A stretch of 64,000 nucleotides of DNA from Diphasiastrum complanatum. Taxonomy: Eukaryota; Streptophyta; Lycopodiopsida; Lycopodiales; Lycopodiaceae. The stretch is from assembly GCA_029204225.1 (NCBI GenBank), contig CM055092.1:80718778-80782777 (forward strand), written 5' to 3'. Below, piece after piece: positions 35,519-46,577 of the stretch. The translations under genes and the position numbers were made by a program. Within the stretch, counting starts at the first letter, position 1. Each line of letters starts with the position of its first letter. The notes under the pieces are model-generated. The model was not told the origin of the DNA. It saw only the letters and a program-made list of their open reading frames with translations, and searched no databases.

Positions 35519-35816
35519 GAGCTATGACAAATTAGTGGTTAATGATATATTGTGTATCAAGTTTTGGTGCAAATCATGTGGTAAATGGATGGTTTTCTAG
35601 CTTCTATTGATTTTTTTGGTGCAAATTGTGTGGTAAATCAATGACTTGTTTTTGTTTGACACGTGTGTGTCTCTTAATCCCATAACCAAAATGCAATTAT
35701 GATTAAAAGCTTATCTACATCGTTGCGGTTCAAAACTTGAAAAGCTTGAAATAAGTTAACTTGATCGTCAAAATAAAAGGCTTGAAAATGTAGGGCTTCG
35801 GGAATGAGAAATAGTG

Positions 35817-35859
<43 letters not shown>
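35488..35859. repeat. Two (GA)n microsatellites
   Basis: Tracts at 35488-35519 (interrupted by one C) and 35821-35859. The intervening DNA has no recognisable gene. Confidence 0.9.
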
Positions 35860-35860
<1 letters not shown>

Positions 35861-36289
35861 AGTGATGGAGAAAATGAGTTTCTTGCCTTTTGATTGGGCC
35901 ACGTTTGCCCTAAAGTTTATTTGAAGGGCATTTGAGGTGCATTTGAAATGCTTGAAAATGACATGTGACTTTAGAAATTTCTAGAGAGAGAAAGAGAACA
36001 TGTGACTTTAGAACTTCAAATAGCAATAATGTAAGTTGAGAGAGAGAATACATGGAGGTAGGAGAGAATATTTTCTTTTACCTTTGGAGGTTGCCTCTAT
36101 CTCGGAGGTTTAAAAAGTTAACCTCCTAAGGTAGGCTAGCCTTTGGAAGCAGCCTTTGCCAACTAGCAGAGACATGCCCAATCAGATGATGACACATAGG
36201 ACGGAGGTAGAACAAATATGTGGCTTGCCCCCCCCCCCAACATGTGGGATGCCCTCACATTTCTGGAGGTTGCCTCCACCGCGGTCATG

Positions 36290-36291
<2 letters not shown>

Positions 36292-36328
<37 letters not shown>
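36292..36328. repeat. (GA)n microsatellite
   Basis: About 18 GA units. A run of 11 C lies just upstream at 36228-36238. The frame that follows (36389-36901) has no ATG start and no known motif, so it is not called a gene. Confidence 0.9.
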
Positions 36329-36329
<1 letters not shown>

Positions 36330-36334
<5 letters not shown>

Positions 36335-37747
36335 CGCCCCAATTGGCAACGGATCTTTTCGTGCCATCTAAGTTCCAGTTAGGGAAACTTGGCTTCTTGT
36401 GGTTGCGACATGTGGGCTGGTCTTCCAAAAGGGAAACGGGAAACGTGCCACGATATAGAGCGAGCAAGCTTGCTGTGCCTTTGCATGATCCTAGCTGCTG
36501 TAGGAGCCTGCGTCCGTTCCGCCATCTCTAGCCCATTTCCCTCTGAAAGCCCAAACAGTCTAATGGACCAGGTTGGTACTACTCCTGTGAGATTAAATGT
36601 TTACTTTTGTGAAATGATAGATCTATCTTATATATGCCCAGGGCAATCTTTGAAAGTTTTGCATCCATCCAAGAAATTCTTCATTTGTGCCTTGTGTGTT
36701 GGGCAACACCCATTTCTACCGATTGTGGAGGATTCAGGGTTTAGTGTGAGGCATAAATCGAGAGTGCAATTATTCTCTTTTTTTATTGGTCACTATTGTC
36801 AAACAATTGACGGCCTTTCTCAGTCTGGGTTGTTCCGCTTGTTGACTAACTTGCTAGAATTGCAAGAACAGTGCAAAGGATGTTTTGGCCTTTTTGTTTA
36901 GCCAATTTTTGAAAGGTCCTATTTCTCACTTTGTGAATGGGAAGGGCCTAAAACCAGCGTTACGTTTTTGTAAAATACGATGTTGTGGGATGGGTGCTTG
37001 ATTGCTCTTGTGACCTACAAATGTGAGCTCTTGGTTTCATACATGGTAGATTGTTAAACTAAGGATACGACTCTTTGCACTATTTTGTTAGAACGTTAAT
37101 TGGATCTTTTCACTAGCATGCCTTGTTATCTTCTCATTGGACATAACCAGACTAGCCCCTAAATTGGCCATGCTAGCAAGGAAAGGACCTTAATTCACCT
37201 ACTTCTAAAAAAAAGCTGCTTCAATGTCAATGACTCAAGGCTATAGTAACATGCCAAGCCCCGAGAGAAGATTCATTCTTGTATAAGCACCTTCAAGAGA
37301 ATCATGGACTATGTTGCAGGTCAAGTTGGGTTGTTATGCTTGTTGAACTATAATGCCTATTTCACCCCTAGTGGCTCAAGGCACTAACATGGTTTTGTGT
37401 CATACATTTGTCATGGAGGCAATTCAATTGCAGATACATTGTAACCCCCTTTGTAGTTAAATATATAAGTGCAAGTTGGGCCCAAGTGGTCAAGTGTGCA
37501 TGCAATATGGCATAAGATTCAAGTTGGTGATGATACCTCAATAGTTTCTAAACATGTAAGGGAGGATTCATTATCAAGGAGGCCCACGCCCTCCTCTCTC
37601 TTTCTAATGAAGCATTTGGAGTTCCTCTCTTTGGTTTCTTTTAAGCTTTCCTTGTATTGTTGATGCTGTCATAGCTAGATTCCTTCAAGCTTTCATCTGT
37701 TGTGTTCATTTTTGAGGTTACGATACATCATAGATAGACTTTGTATG
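36330..37747. other. No gene; possible LTR upstream of the primer-binding site
   Basis: ATATATAAGTGC near 37460 could be an LTR TATA box, because a perfect primer-binding site starts at 37748. The sequence does not visibly match the candidate 3' LTR at 38768-39240. Confidence 0.35.
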
Positions 37748-37759
37748 TGGTATCAGAGC
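37748..37759 (+). other. Copia primer-binding site (initiator-Met tRNA)
   Basis: TGGTATCAGAGC is the exact canonical plant copia primer-binding site. It marks the junction of a 5' LTR (left) and the internal domain (right). Confidence 0.75.
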
Positions 37760-38181
37760 AGCTTATTTAGCATGTGATTTGTGAAAGTTCATAAACTTTT
37801 AGATCATTTTTTCAATTTTTGATGGAGCAATTTAACTTGAAAGTGGGCGCATTTTTATGGAATAGTCAATTTTTGGAACAAGAAGCATAGTTGGACAGTT
37901 GGCACAACCATGACTTTGAGCAATTTTTTAAAAGTTGAAGAGAGCAGCTTGTGGGGCACACTTTCTGTAGGGAGATTTGATTGGGGTAATACTGTGTGGA
38001 AAAGACAAGAATAGAAGCAATTGGGTATCAGGCAAGTGGCATCATACCCTAGTTTCTTGAAGCACCTTAGTTCTTGAGTATTTCTCAAGAATTTTTTTTG
38101 TTTGATTGAAGAATCAATCATGGTTGGCCTGAGTGAGACAACTTAGTGGGGCTTGAGCTTATTCCAAATTGTAAGCCTTAG

Positions 38182-38463
38182 TTGAACAATTACATCAAGA
38201 GGGGATCAAAGGCACATCGTATCATCAACCTTTTTGTGAAGGATGACGTTATCCCTCGCATTAGATGTGCCACAGGACCTTGTGAGGCTTGGGAGATACT
38301 GATTTCTATGTATGAGACCGTCAATAGGGCTAGCGTCCTCTATCCACAGAATGAGCTACTTATTATCAAAATGCACTCTGATGATTCATTTGTTGAGCAC
38401 ATTACGAAGATAGAGGGAAGCAAAGTTCTCAGGGTTATGGCAAAGGGTATTATGTCCACATAA
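38182..38463 (+). pseudogene. Ty1/copia gag relic (UBN2/DUF4219 type)
   Basis: The frame reads YIKRGSKAHRIINLFVKDDV, then AWEILISMYETVNRA, parallel to the gag of the intact element at 56736-56182 (YIKRGEKAHRIINMSVRDNV; AWHILCALYET). The frame is preceded by a primer-binding site 420 bp upstream and followed only about 300 bp later by a polypurine tract and LTR start, so protease, integrase and RT are deleted. It is a non-autonomous deletion derivative or chimera. Confidence 0.75.
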
Positions 38464-38756
38464 TTTGATTTAGGGGGAGTCAAAGTTCTTTGATTTAAAG
38501 GACGTCAAGGAATTGGGTGATATGTTGCACTCATGGTCGTCACACATATACAGTAAAGGGAAGACTAAAGCAAGACGTTGGGAAGCCATATGAAGCAGGA
38601 AAAGGATCGACATATGAAGGAATTCTAAATTGACATACAAAGGAAGTTCTACATTGAGTAACGAAGACATTGAGATCAAAGTTGATCATGGATTCTACAT
38701 CAAAATTGAGGATCTTTGTATCATGGAGGATAATAGTTCTTGACAATGTAAACATT

Positions 38757-39240
38757 AAGGGGGAGTGTCAGAGTTAATGTTCACATTATTACCCCTAATG
38801 TTATCATATAGGGTTAATTAGGATTATTGGGCCATGCCTGCATGCTAATTCTAGGGGCCCTTACCTATATTTAGTAAAGTTAAGTTAGAATTTAGCTAAA
38901 CTCAAGGCTGAGATTCCAGCGCTTGATTTGGAGCACAAGTTTTGCTATAGATAGATGTTGGTGCCACCTCCACCTCTTCTTCTCATGAAATCATGCATAG
39001 GAGAGGCATGCTTCCCTCTCCATGCTTGATCCACACCTTCCATGTGGGGTTACCTTGCCACCTAGGCCTCCACCTAACACCCTGGCCACCTACCCTGAAA
39101 CCTGCCAGCTGGCGGCCAGCCTTGCCCCCCCATCACTGATTTTCTCTCTCCTCTGCCTGCGGACATACCTTTCTTCGCTGCAGGTCAGTGGAACTAGGAA
39201 AATAACTACTTTTTTGATAAGGAGCAAGACCTTAGACTGA
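38757..39240 (+). repeat. Polypurine tract and probable 3' LTR of the deleted copia element
   Basis: AAGGGGGAGTG (38756-38766) is a typical polypurine tract and TGTCAGAGTTAATG then starts the LTR. Its right end is uncertain. Confidence 0.5.
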
Positions 39241-39259
39241 GATTCCCAGATTTCCTTCC

Positions 39260-40100
39260 TTAAAAGAGGGTGGACCTAGATTGGATCCTACGACGAGGTG
39301 GATCATGTGACGTTTGGTTCCATAAGGTGACCGACACCTGGCGGTTTGCAGTTAAGAGGTTGTAAGAATTGCCAAGATAATGAATCTGGCCATCTAGGTA
39401 AATCACCCGCCATCCCAATGTTTTGGCTTCCTGGAAAACTTGACGTCTTTCTGCCACTTGTATGTAGGCAAGCTCTTTTTCCATGAAAATTCGTTTGCTC
39501 TTCAATTTGGCTCTTTGCTGCAAAGCATCCCTACGGCTGGTGGCTGAGGTAAAACGAATGATCGAGGTCGTATCCATCCCTTCACTATTCTGGCTGAGTG
39601 TGGTGTCAAGAAAGAGTTTTGCCTCCTCTATAGCATTTTGAGTGTCCACTATACCACGTACTCTAATGTTGAGAGCTTTGCTTTCACGTATCCTTTCCTC
39701 TATAAGAGTAGCTGAGGTAATCGAGGAAATGGATGCGGTAGGCTTACTTCCTTGCTTAAGAACGGCTGTCCAAGACATGGCTTGCTCTTTTTGTTGCTCA
39801 ATCTTAGCTTCCAACTCCTTGATTTTGATGGACGATTCCGGTGTAGCAAGAATTGTTGTGCGTGAAGCTCTTGTTTCAGCTATCTACTTCTGTTTGCAGT
39901 TTCGTATTGGCTTCTCGAAGGTGGGACAGTTTCATTTTGACCATATTTAGCTCCGCTTTCAATCCCTAAAAATCTTGTAGTATCACATTGATGCTGGCAG
40001 CAATGTAGGATTCAACTGCTTTTGTGGGTGTGTAGGGTTCTTGAGAGGAAGGGTAGATGGAGTTGGAAGAAGGGGAAGGAGAAGAGGGTAATGGAGCAGA
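39260..40100 (-). pseudogene. LINE ORF1-like protein relic
   Basis: The minus-strand frame 39814-39260 (184 codons) has ALNIRVRGI, a residue block ending in ALQQRAKLKSKRIFMEKEL, AYIQVAERRQVFQEAK and GWRVIYLDGQIHYLG. This resembles the C-terminal domain of LINE ORF1-type RNA-binding proteins. Upstream in shifted frames are a coiled-coil-like KMKLSHLREANTKLQ (about 39950) and a Pro/Ala/Ser-rich stretch (about 40090-40240). Stops and a frame change at a run of eight G (40121-40128) separate them. No endonuclease or RT was found. Confidence 0.45.
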
Positions 40101-40217
40101 TGGAGTAGATTTTATGGAGTGGGGGGGGATGGAGGCTGGGAGGAGGAAGCAGCGGTGGCAGCAGCATCAGATGTTGTTGGCACAGTGGCTGCTGCTGCTG
40201 TGTCTGCTGATGGAGGA

Positions 40218-40305
40218 GGGGGGGGGGGGGGGAGGAAGGGGAAGGAGGGGTAGATAAGGAGGTGGATGAGGGGGAGCGTGAGCTTCCTTATCTTTTTTGC
40301 CATGG

Positions 40306-40353
<48 letters not shown>
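40218..40353. repeat. G15 run and (GA)n microsatellite
   Basis: A run of 15 G lies at 40218-40232 and about 22 GA units at 40309-40353. Confidence 0.9.
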
Positions 40354-40357
<4 letters not shown>

Positions 40358-41320
40358 GTTTGCTAGGTTTGCCACAGTTCAATATCGTTTGCCATGGTTC
40401 AGTATTGATTTGTATTGGCCCTGCAATATTGCTTTATATCACCCTTTCAATATGCATCATTGCTTCATAACTAAATTTGAAATGTTAACAATGAAATGCC
40501 ATTGTTTAGAGTCTTTCCAAGGTTAGGTCTTGACTCAAAAGGTCAATGGTTCAATATGGTTCAGTAGGGTTTGTTATGGTTCATTAGGTGTGTCTGTAGT
40601 TGCTGTTTCATCCTAATCCCAATCCAATCCCTCGAGCAGGATAGAAACAGGTGAAATCACAAGTGACAAAACACTTTATTTCTTTGACATCTGCAAGAAT
40701 TAATCTTATCTCAATAAGATCTCACGTAAATGCTCAAAACTGGACCACATTGTACTTGAAACAGGCAACCTATGTAACTTTATTGCTGTAATCTATTCTT
40801 TGATTTGACACCCATATTGCCCTAACATAATATCCAGATCATGATCTTGAAAACAAAAACAGCAAGGTAAGAAGGCTCCAACACCAAAAATCAGTAGCAG
40901 ATTTCTGGGCGGCCTCTAACATAATATCCAGATCCTGATCCTTCCAGATTGTTGCAAAAGAGGAAGGGTTTATCAAACGCTGATTATTGGAAAGTTGTCT
41001 GGAGATGAATAAATTATAAATGTTCCAATGTGCCTAGACCATTGGCTAGGCCTCTTGAGACAAGGTAGCTAGTTTCCCAGGATTTCTGAATCTTAGTAGC
41101 ATTGTAGGCATATTTTCTTGAAGGTCCAATGGGCTGGAATGAGATTGTTCATCTGCAGTACTAGTAAAACGCTCAAAGGTACTCATGACAGCAAACCCTA
41201 GTTAAAATTAGGATCAGAGTTGGAGCTGGTGAAAAGTTGTTACAAAGGGAAACACACGGGAAACTTTGAGGGGACATGTTTTGAGATTGAGGAGGGATTC
41301 TGAAGAGGACATCACTGAAT
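40354..41320. other. Upstream region of the isoaspartyl methyltransferase gene
   Basis: The missing first exon and promoter of the gene below should lie here or within 41391-41570. I could not pick a convincing short first exon. Repeated words AATATGGTTCAGTA and CAATAT..TTTGCCATGGTTC occur near 40380-40570. Confidence 0.35.
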
Positions 41321-41321
41321 T

Positions 41322-41390
<69 letters not shown>
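41321..41390. repeat. Composite (TG)13(AG)22 microsatellite
   Basis: TG units at 41321-41346 run directly into AG units at 41347-41390. The same composite design occurs at 57659-57754 before the second exon of the E3 ligase gene. Confidence 0.95.
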
Positions 41391-41392
<2 letters not shown>

Positions 41393-41570
41393 GTGCTTCT
41401 GTGAATGCTACGCATTACTACTATTGGGTGATTTATCAGAACAAGTTAGAGAGACTGTAATTCAGTAGGAACTTTACCAGATCCATTAGGTTTTTGTTGC
41501 TCTTGGGCTTAAGTTCATGTGTAGCTGGAAAATTGTAATATTCACGTTTATCTGTATTTTTATGTTACAG

Positions 41571-42557
41571 CTGTTTTCACGATATTCTGCACATAGTCAC
41601 AGCTCATTGATCGAGAACTTGAAATCAAGCGGCACAATTATGTCAAAGAGAGTTGCAGATGTTATGGAAAAACTTGATAGAGCATTGTTCACACCGCAAG
41701 GGGAGATGCCATATTTAGACTCCCCTTTGCCAATCGGTTATAATGCTACCATATCTGCACCTCACATGCATGCTACATGTCTTGAACTACTCGAGAATTA
41801 TTTGCAACAGGGCATGCGTGCTTTGGACATAGGTTCAGGTAACTGGAACCCACCAGTCACTTCTTGTGTAACGTAAGCTATAATTGTACATGTACTTTTT
41901 GGGTCACTTTCATATTGATGTGGTTCTTATTCCATGCTTTCAGGTGCCGGCTACGTAACAGCAACTTGTTGGTACATTCATGTTGACCTTTTCTTTTACC
42001 ATGGTTTCAGGTACTGGCTATCTAACAGCAGCTTTTGCTCTAATGGTTGGTGAGCATGGCCGTGTGGTGGGCGTTGAGCATATTGCTGAACTTGTTAATC
42101 AGTCTTTGGAAAACATTAAATGCAGTGAAGCAGCTCCTTTATTAGAGTCGGGGTGTCTGTCTTTCCACGTGGCAGGTAAGATGCCTTTGGTTAAATCTTT
42201 TTGTTCCAAGAATGATGCTTTTCAAACATTATTTTCCTTAAATGTAGTTAGTAATTATTCATCAAAAATAGATTCTTGATGATTTTATTGATGGGTTATA
42301 TGCCAGATGGTCGAAGTGGCTGGCCTGATGAAGCGCCTTATGAGTCTATACACGTTGGCGCTGCTGCATCTAAAGTCCCTCAATCACTAATTGACCAGCT
42401 CAAACCTGGAGGCAGAATGGTTATTCCAGTGGGAAACTTTTTCCAGGACTTGCTGGTGATAGACAAGCAACTTGATGGAACGTTGAAACAATGGACGACA
42501 ACATCTGTTCGCTATGTGCCATTGACAAGCCGAGATTCACAACTTGCATCAAATTAG
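41571..42557 (+). CDS. PIMT: Protein-L-isoaspartate O-methyltransferase (5' end incomplete)
   Basis: The enzyme transfers a methyl group from S-adenosylmethionine to L-isoaspartyl residues to start repair of aged proteins. Exons are 41571-41838, 42011-42175 and 42307-42557, giving 227 aa with both introns in phase 1. Family motifs in order are SHSSLIENLK (N-terminal), YLDSPLPIGYNATISAPHMH (substrate and active site), ALDIGSG|TGYLTAAFALMVG (SAM motif I, split by intron 1), VVGVEHI (motif post-I), a DGRSGWPDEAPYESIHVGAA block (motif II), LIDQLKPGGRMVIPVGN (motif III) and SVRYVPLTSR. Length fits the family (about 230 aa), so only a short first exon is missing. An alternative is initiation at ATG 41517, adding the hydrophobic stretch WKIVIFTFICIFML, but that stretch coincides with a good acceptor (TTTATGTTACAG), so splicing is favoured. 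Confidence 0.93.
41839..42010 (+). other. PIMT intron with duplicated decoy acceptor
   Basis: This 172-bp GT-AG intron carries an internal acceptor-like TTTCAG ending at 41943, followed by a second, diverged copy of the next exon's start. It reads GAGYVTAT where the true exon reads GTGYLTAA. Use of the decoy shifts frame and hits a stop soon after 42040. Confidence 0.7.
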
Positions 42558-44700
42558 TTGTGTTATAGTCAAAATGCTGTGGATAAGTGTGTTTTCATGT
42601 TCAAGGACTTATGTATAGAACTGAACATAAATTTACAGGCATGTACATATTTCATCTAAGGTAAATATTGGCTTGGTTATATAGGCTCTTCAATTATATT
42701 CTGTTCAATAAGCTTTTTGCACATCTTTACATCCATAATCAGTTCATAGCATATTGATTTGTTAGTCATGTTGTTAGGTACAACCACTTCAAATTTTTAA
42801 ACTCAAGAGGGTACCGAATTCAGATTCCTCTTGTTGTTTCTTTTGAATCTATGTTCTTCATCTGATTTACAAATCTGCTCTCATGCTGTAAAGAATTTTT
42901 TGAACTGGGTGAGTATAGTATTGCAGGAGGATACACATTTTTGATTTGGAAATGGTTTTCAAAGGAATTCTAGTTCTAATTGAAAGACCCCTGGCTGTGA
43001 TCCAGGACGGGTATGTCCACCCATTCTGTAAGCATGAAGGCCAGACACCAACAACTTGATAGCCATGATGTGTACAAACTGTTGGTGATGTTTTGGTAGT
43101 CAGAGTTGTAAGAACATCAGTTATATTATCCTTTATCTGATGATAAGCATTGTTTCCTTTCGGAGGTAGTCTTTCAATTTGTTCATTTTTTCCAATAAAT
43201 CCATAAACTCATTGTTACAAAAAATTCAGTTTCTTTTGGAGCTCATTCACTTTAATTAGCCACTCTAAGGTCTTTGCCAAGGATGTTTTTGTCGAACTTA
43301 TGCAGATGACCCCTCATATAGTCCATGCATTAATAACATTCAATAGAACTTTAGCACTGAAGTTACATTTGGAACAATATTGTTTGTAAAGAAGTTTCAA
43401 ATTTGAGATGCACACATCGGCAGCTCATAGAACTGGCTCCTCATCACCACCATATTGCCCATAAATTGCGTCCTTGACTTTCTAGCAATATCAATGTGTT
43501 CTATTCTCAAAATTGTTAAAAAGGGACACTTCTCCACCAAATATATACACACTGATAAATTCAAACATAGCTGTTGTCTCCGAGTCCACTCCAAAATACA
43601 AGCGTGATTGAGGCAGTGACTGTTGATCTTCAAGAAAGAGAAAATCAAATAGTAAGATAACAAAGAAGCAGCTCAATGGAGCAATGTTGTAACTTCCTTT
43701 CTTTCTTTTTGTGATTCTCTGGTTGAGCCCAAGCCAAAAAAACCATGCTATCGACAGCCATGGAAAGTAATTGGTCTAACACTTGCAAAATAAAAGAAAA
43801 ACAGAACTAACAATAGCCTACTGCCACAGTGCAAAAAGCAAAATTATCTCTTTTTAGAGACAGGGACCATGTTAGATTGTTGTCATGCTCAGATTTTGCA
43901 TTTCCAATCAACATAGTATGATGCAATCCATTCATTGGCCAACCATACATTATGCATGTAAGTTGTATACAGAGGAATGTCAACAAAGCATATACAGTGA
44001 ACTACAAAATGTAGAAGTGCAAGCCACCAAGGGAGAAAAACCACATTAATTTTGTTAGAAAGAAAATACAATAAACTTCTAAATGAAAGTGAGCTAATAA
44101 TAACTTAGTTCACACGGTATTGCTACTTAACTAGTTACTTGGTCACAATAGTCAACAATCAATAATAAGTTTAAGTAAAGTGAACCTTGCTTTTCTAACA
44201 CCACTACTCATTGATCATTTTACATTCCACTAAAGCAGCAATAAATGGAATTTTTTGAATTAACTCTTAAGATTTTGTGAAGATGCTCGCTACTTGGTCG
44301 TCAGATTTTTAAAACACTAAATTTATGGCTTCCTCCTTTAACTTTTCTCCGACAAAGTGATAATGAATTTCAATAGGTTTTGTTCTCACATTATTCTTAG
44401 CTAAAGGAAGACTTGGCTTAGACAAAATTGACCCTTTCCCCTTGGTGCATGAACTATGCCTATCAGATTTGAATCGGAACGTCGAGTCTATGGACTTGGT
44501 TGATTCTACTTGATTCTAACTTGGAAGTCGTTAGAATTGATAAGGTTGATTACATAGACAAACACAAAGTCGTTAGACTATTGATTGCGGAAGCATTAGG
44601 TAGTTCAGACAATTCAATACAAGCAGCGCCAAATAGAACAATAAATCAGAGTAGCACTGACATAAATCAGTGATCGTGACCCAAAATTCACTGGGAATTT
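42558..44700. other. Intergenic, no gene seen
   Basis: Probable 3' UTR of PIMT lies just after 42557. The remaining frames are short and anonymous. Confidence 0.4.
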
Positions 44701-44704
44701 TTGG

Positions 44705-45465
44705 CAAACAGTATGACGATGGAGGATATGCTTCGAGCATATGTGGGCCATCGACAGTCTGATTGGGAGCAATACCTTCCATTGGTGGAATTTGCATATA
44801 ACAGTGCAAAACATTCAGCGACCGGATTCAGCCCTTTCATGCTTATGTATGGTTTTCAATCTCGATCACCCATTAGTGTTGACATGAAAAACCTACAAGT
44901 GCAAGCCGTAGCTGATTTCCTTGCGGATATGCAAGAAATGTTGCAGTTGGCTAAAGATAGCATAAGAAGTGCCCAAGATAGGGCAAGGCACTATGCTGAT
45001 CTATCTCGGAAGCACAAGGTATTCATGGTCAACAACTGGGTGTTTTTGAGAGTCCCTAGTCACTCTAGGGGCTTGAAAACTGGTAAGTGTGCAAAGTTGG
45101 CGCCTAGGTATTGCGGTCCTTTTAAGGTTATCCAAGTGATAAACAAGGTTGCATACAAACTAGACCTTCTAGCTAACGTTGGAATTCATCCTGTTTTCCA
45201 CGTTAGTAAGTTAAAACCCTCGTTAGGAGTTGGGGAGACCCTGCTCCCTATGGAAGATCTAGTGGAACATCTTTGTGATGAGTCTGTGAGTGGCCCACCT
45301 GAACCCGAGGCGATTGTTAATAGCAGGCAGAAGACTCTACAGAGTAGAGTGCTTCGGAATTTTTTAGTCAGGTGGAGGGGCAAATCAGAAGAGGAAGATA
45401 CCTGGGAAAAGGAGACTAATCTCCAGAAGAATTTTCCAAATTTTTCCCTACAAGGAAAAATTTAA
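44705..45465 (+). pseudogene. Ty3/gypsy chromovirus 3' end (integrase C-terminus, chromodomain)
   Basis: One open frame runs from about 44713 to 45465. It begins inside the integrase after a GGCAAACAG that fits the DGQT box, then MEDMLRAYV and LVEFAYNSAKHSATGFSPFM (integrase core end), YCGPFKVIQVINKVAYKLDL (GPF/Y module), HPVFHVSKLKP, and a C-terminal chromodomain (NFLVRWRGKSEEEDTWEKE). The frame is intact for 250 codons, which implies a fairly recent element truncated at its 5' side near 44700. No gag, protease or RT is present. Confidence 0.9.
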
Positions 45466-45481
45466 GTTTAGGGAGAAGGAA

Positions 45482-46340
45482 TGTTACATACCTATGTAAC
45501 TAGTAGTACTTCAGACCCCTATTAGTCCATTTAGTATTGGGGGCTACATGGCAAGGTACCCTTAGGATTAAGGGTATGTGCCCTTGGATAAGGACATGCA
45601 AGTGACTATACCTTAGTCCTAGGTATGGAGTCATGAGACCCTTGGATAAGGGTTACCCGTAGGATTAAGGGTAGGTGCCTTAGATAAAGGTACTAGTGTC
45701 CTTGATTAAGGGTAGGTAGGTGTCTATGCCTTGGATGGAGGTATGGAACCTAGAAAGGTCTTAGAAAGTCATTGGATGACTATATTTCTATACCTTGGGC
45801 CTCAAGCTTGAACCATATTACTTTATTGGTCTTGGACCAAAGTATACAAGCACAACTTGGGCAATGGGTCTTAGTAGGAGGGCGCCCTCGTAAAGGGTCC
45901 ATTGAGTTTCAAGTTCCACAAGAATAGTAATCAAAGAGTCATAAGTTATGGAAGATGTCTGATGACCTTCCATAAGCCTATGACGACTCTTGAACTAATC
46001 TAGGCCTCTCTCTTTCTTATTGGATGTGCATGGAACTCCATAGTGTAGTGGAGAGAACTAAATGCCATCTATATAAAAGGAGTAGGGCGCCCATGGGGAG
46101 GGAGAGAGATCTCTTTTGCTTACCTTGATTATACTCTAGTGTGTAGAGTAGTTCTTGTGTGTAGTATGCTAAGGGTTTAGATCTTGCGTATGGTATGGGA
46201 CATAAGTAGGGTTTGGATCTTGAGTAAACTATGGTTTGTTGTGATATGCTTGTGATCTGTTTATGGTTAGCAAGGGAGTGCTAGATAGGTCTTGCTTGGA
46301 GCTTGGATCTAGCTATGGTTGGGTGGTGAATACTTGAGGC
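45482..46340 (+). repeat. 3' LTR of the truncated chromovirus
   Basis: A purine tract (TTTAGGGAGAAGGAA) precedes TGTTACATACC at 45482. TATATAAAAGG at 46070-46080 fits an LTR TATA box. The first 250 bp repeat the word CCTTGGATAAGGGT and variants. The right end is uncertain. Confidence 0.6.
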
Positions 46341-46532
46341 CAGTTTGTTATCTTCCTTTGTGTTTAAGAGAAGGGACACAGGTGGAGGAGAGATCCTTGG
46401 AGGCTTGCAGATCCTTACTTGCAGGTGGAGGCATCCTAGCTTGGAGTTGGAGAAGCATCTTGGAGCTTGCAGGTTGCTTGGAGGACATTTGAAGGCTCTA
46501 CGTTGGATTTGGAAGACTTTCTCCTTTTAACT

Positions 46533-46535
<3 letters not shown>

Positions 46536-46575
<40 letters not shown>
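46536..46575. repeat. (GA)n microsatellite
   Basis: About 20 units. No gene lies nearby. Confidence 0.95.

Positions 46576-46577
<2 letters not shown>

Noticed and set aside
36156-36901. Open frames of 71 to 170 codons around a (GA)n tract
   Set aside because: The RERERE stretch is microsatellite translation. The 170-codon frame begins at TTG, has no ATG near its start and shows no family motif.
41517-41570. ATG giving PIMT a hydrophobic N-terminal anchor
   Set aside because: The hydrophobic codons are the pyrimidine-rich tract of a good acceptor (TTTATGTTACAG), and the family has no such anchor. Kept only as an alternative.
44573-44814. Minus-strand frames over the gypsy fragment start
   Set aside because: Antisense shadows of the integrase frame.
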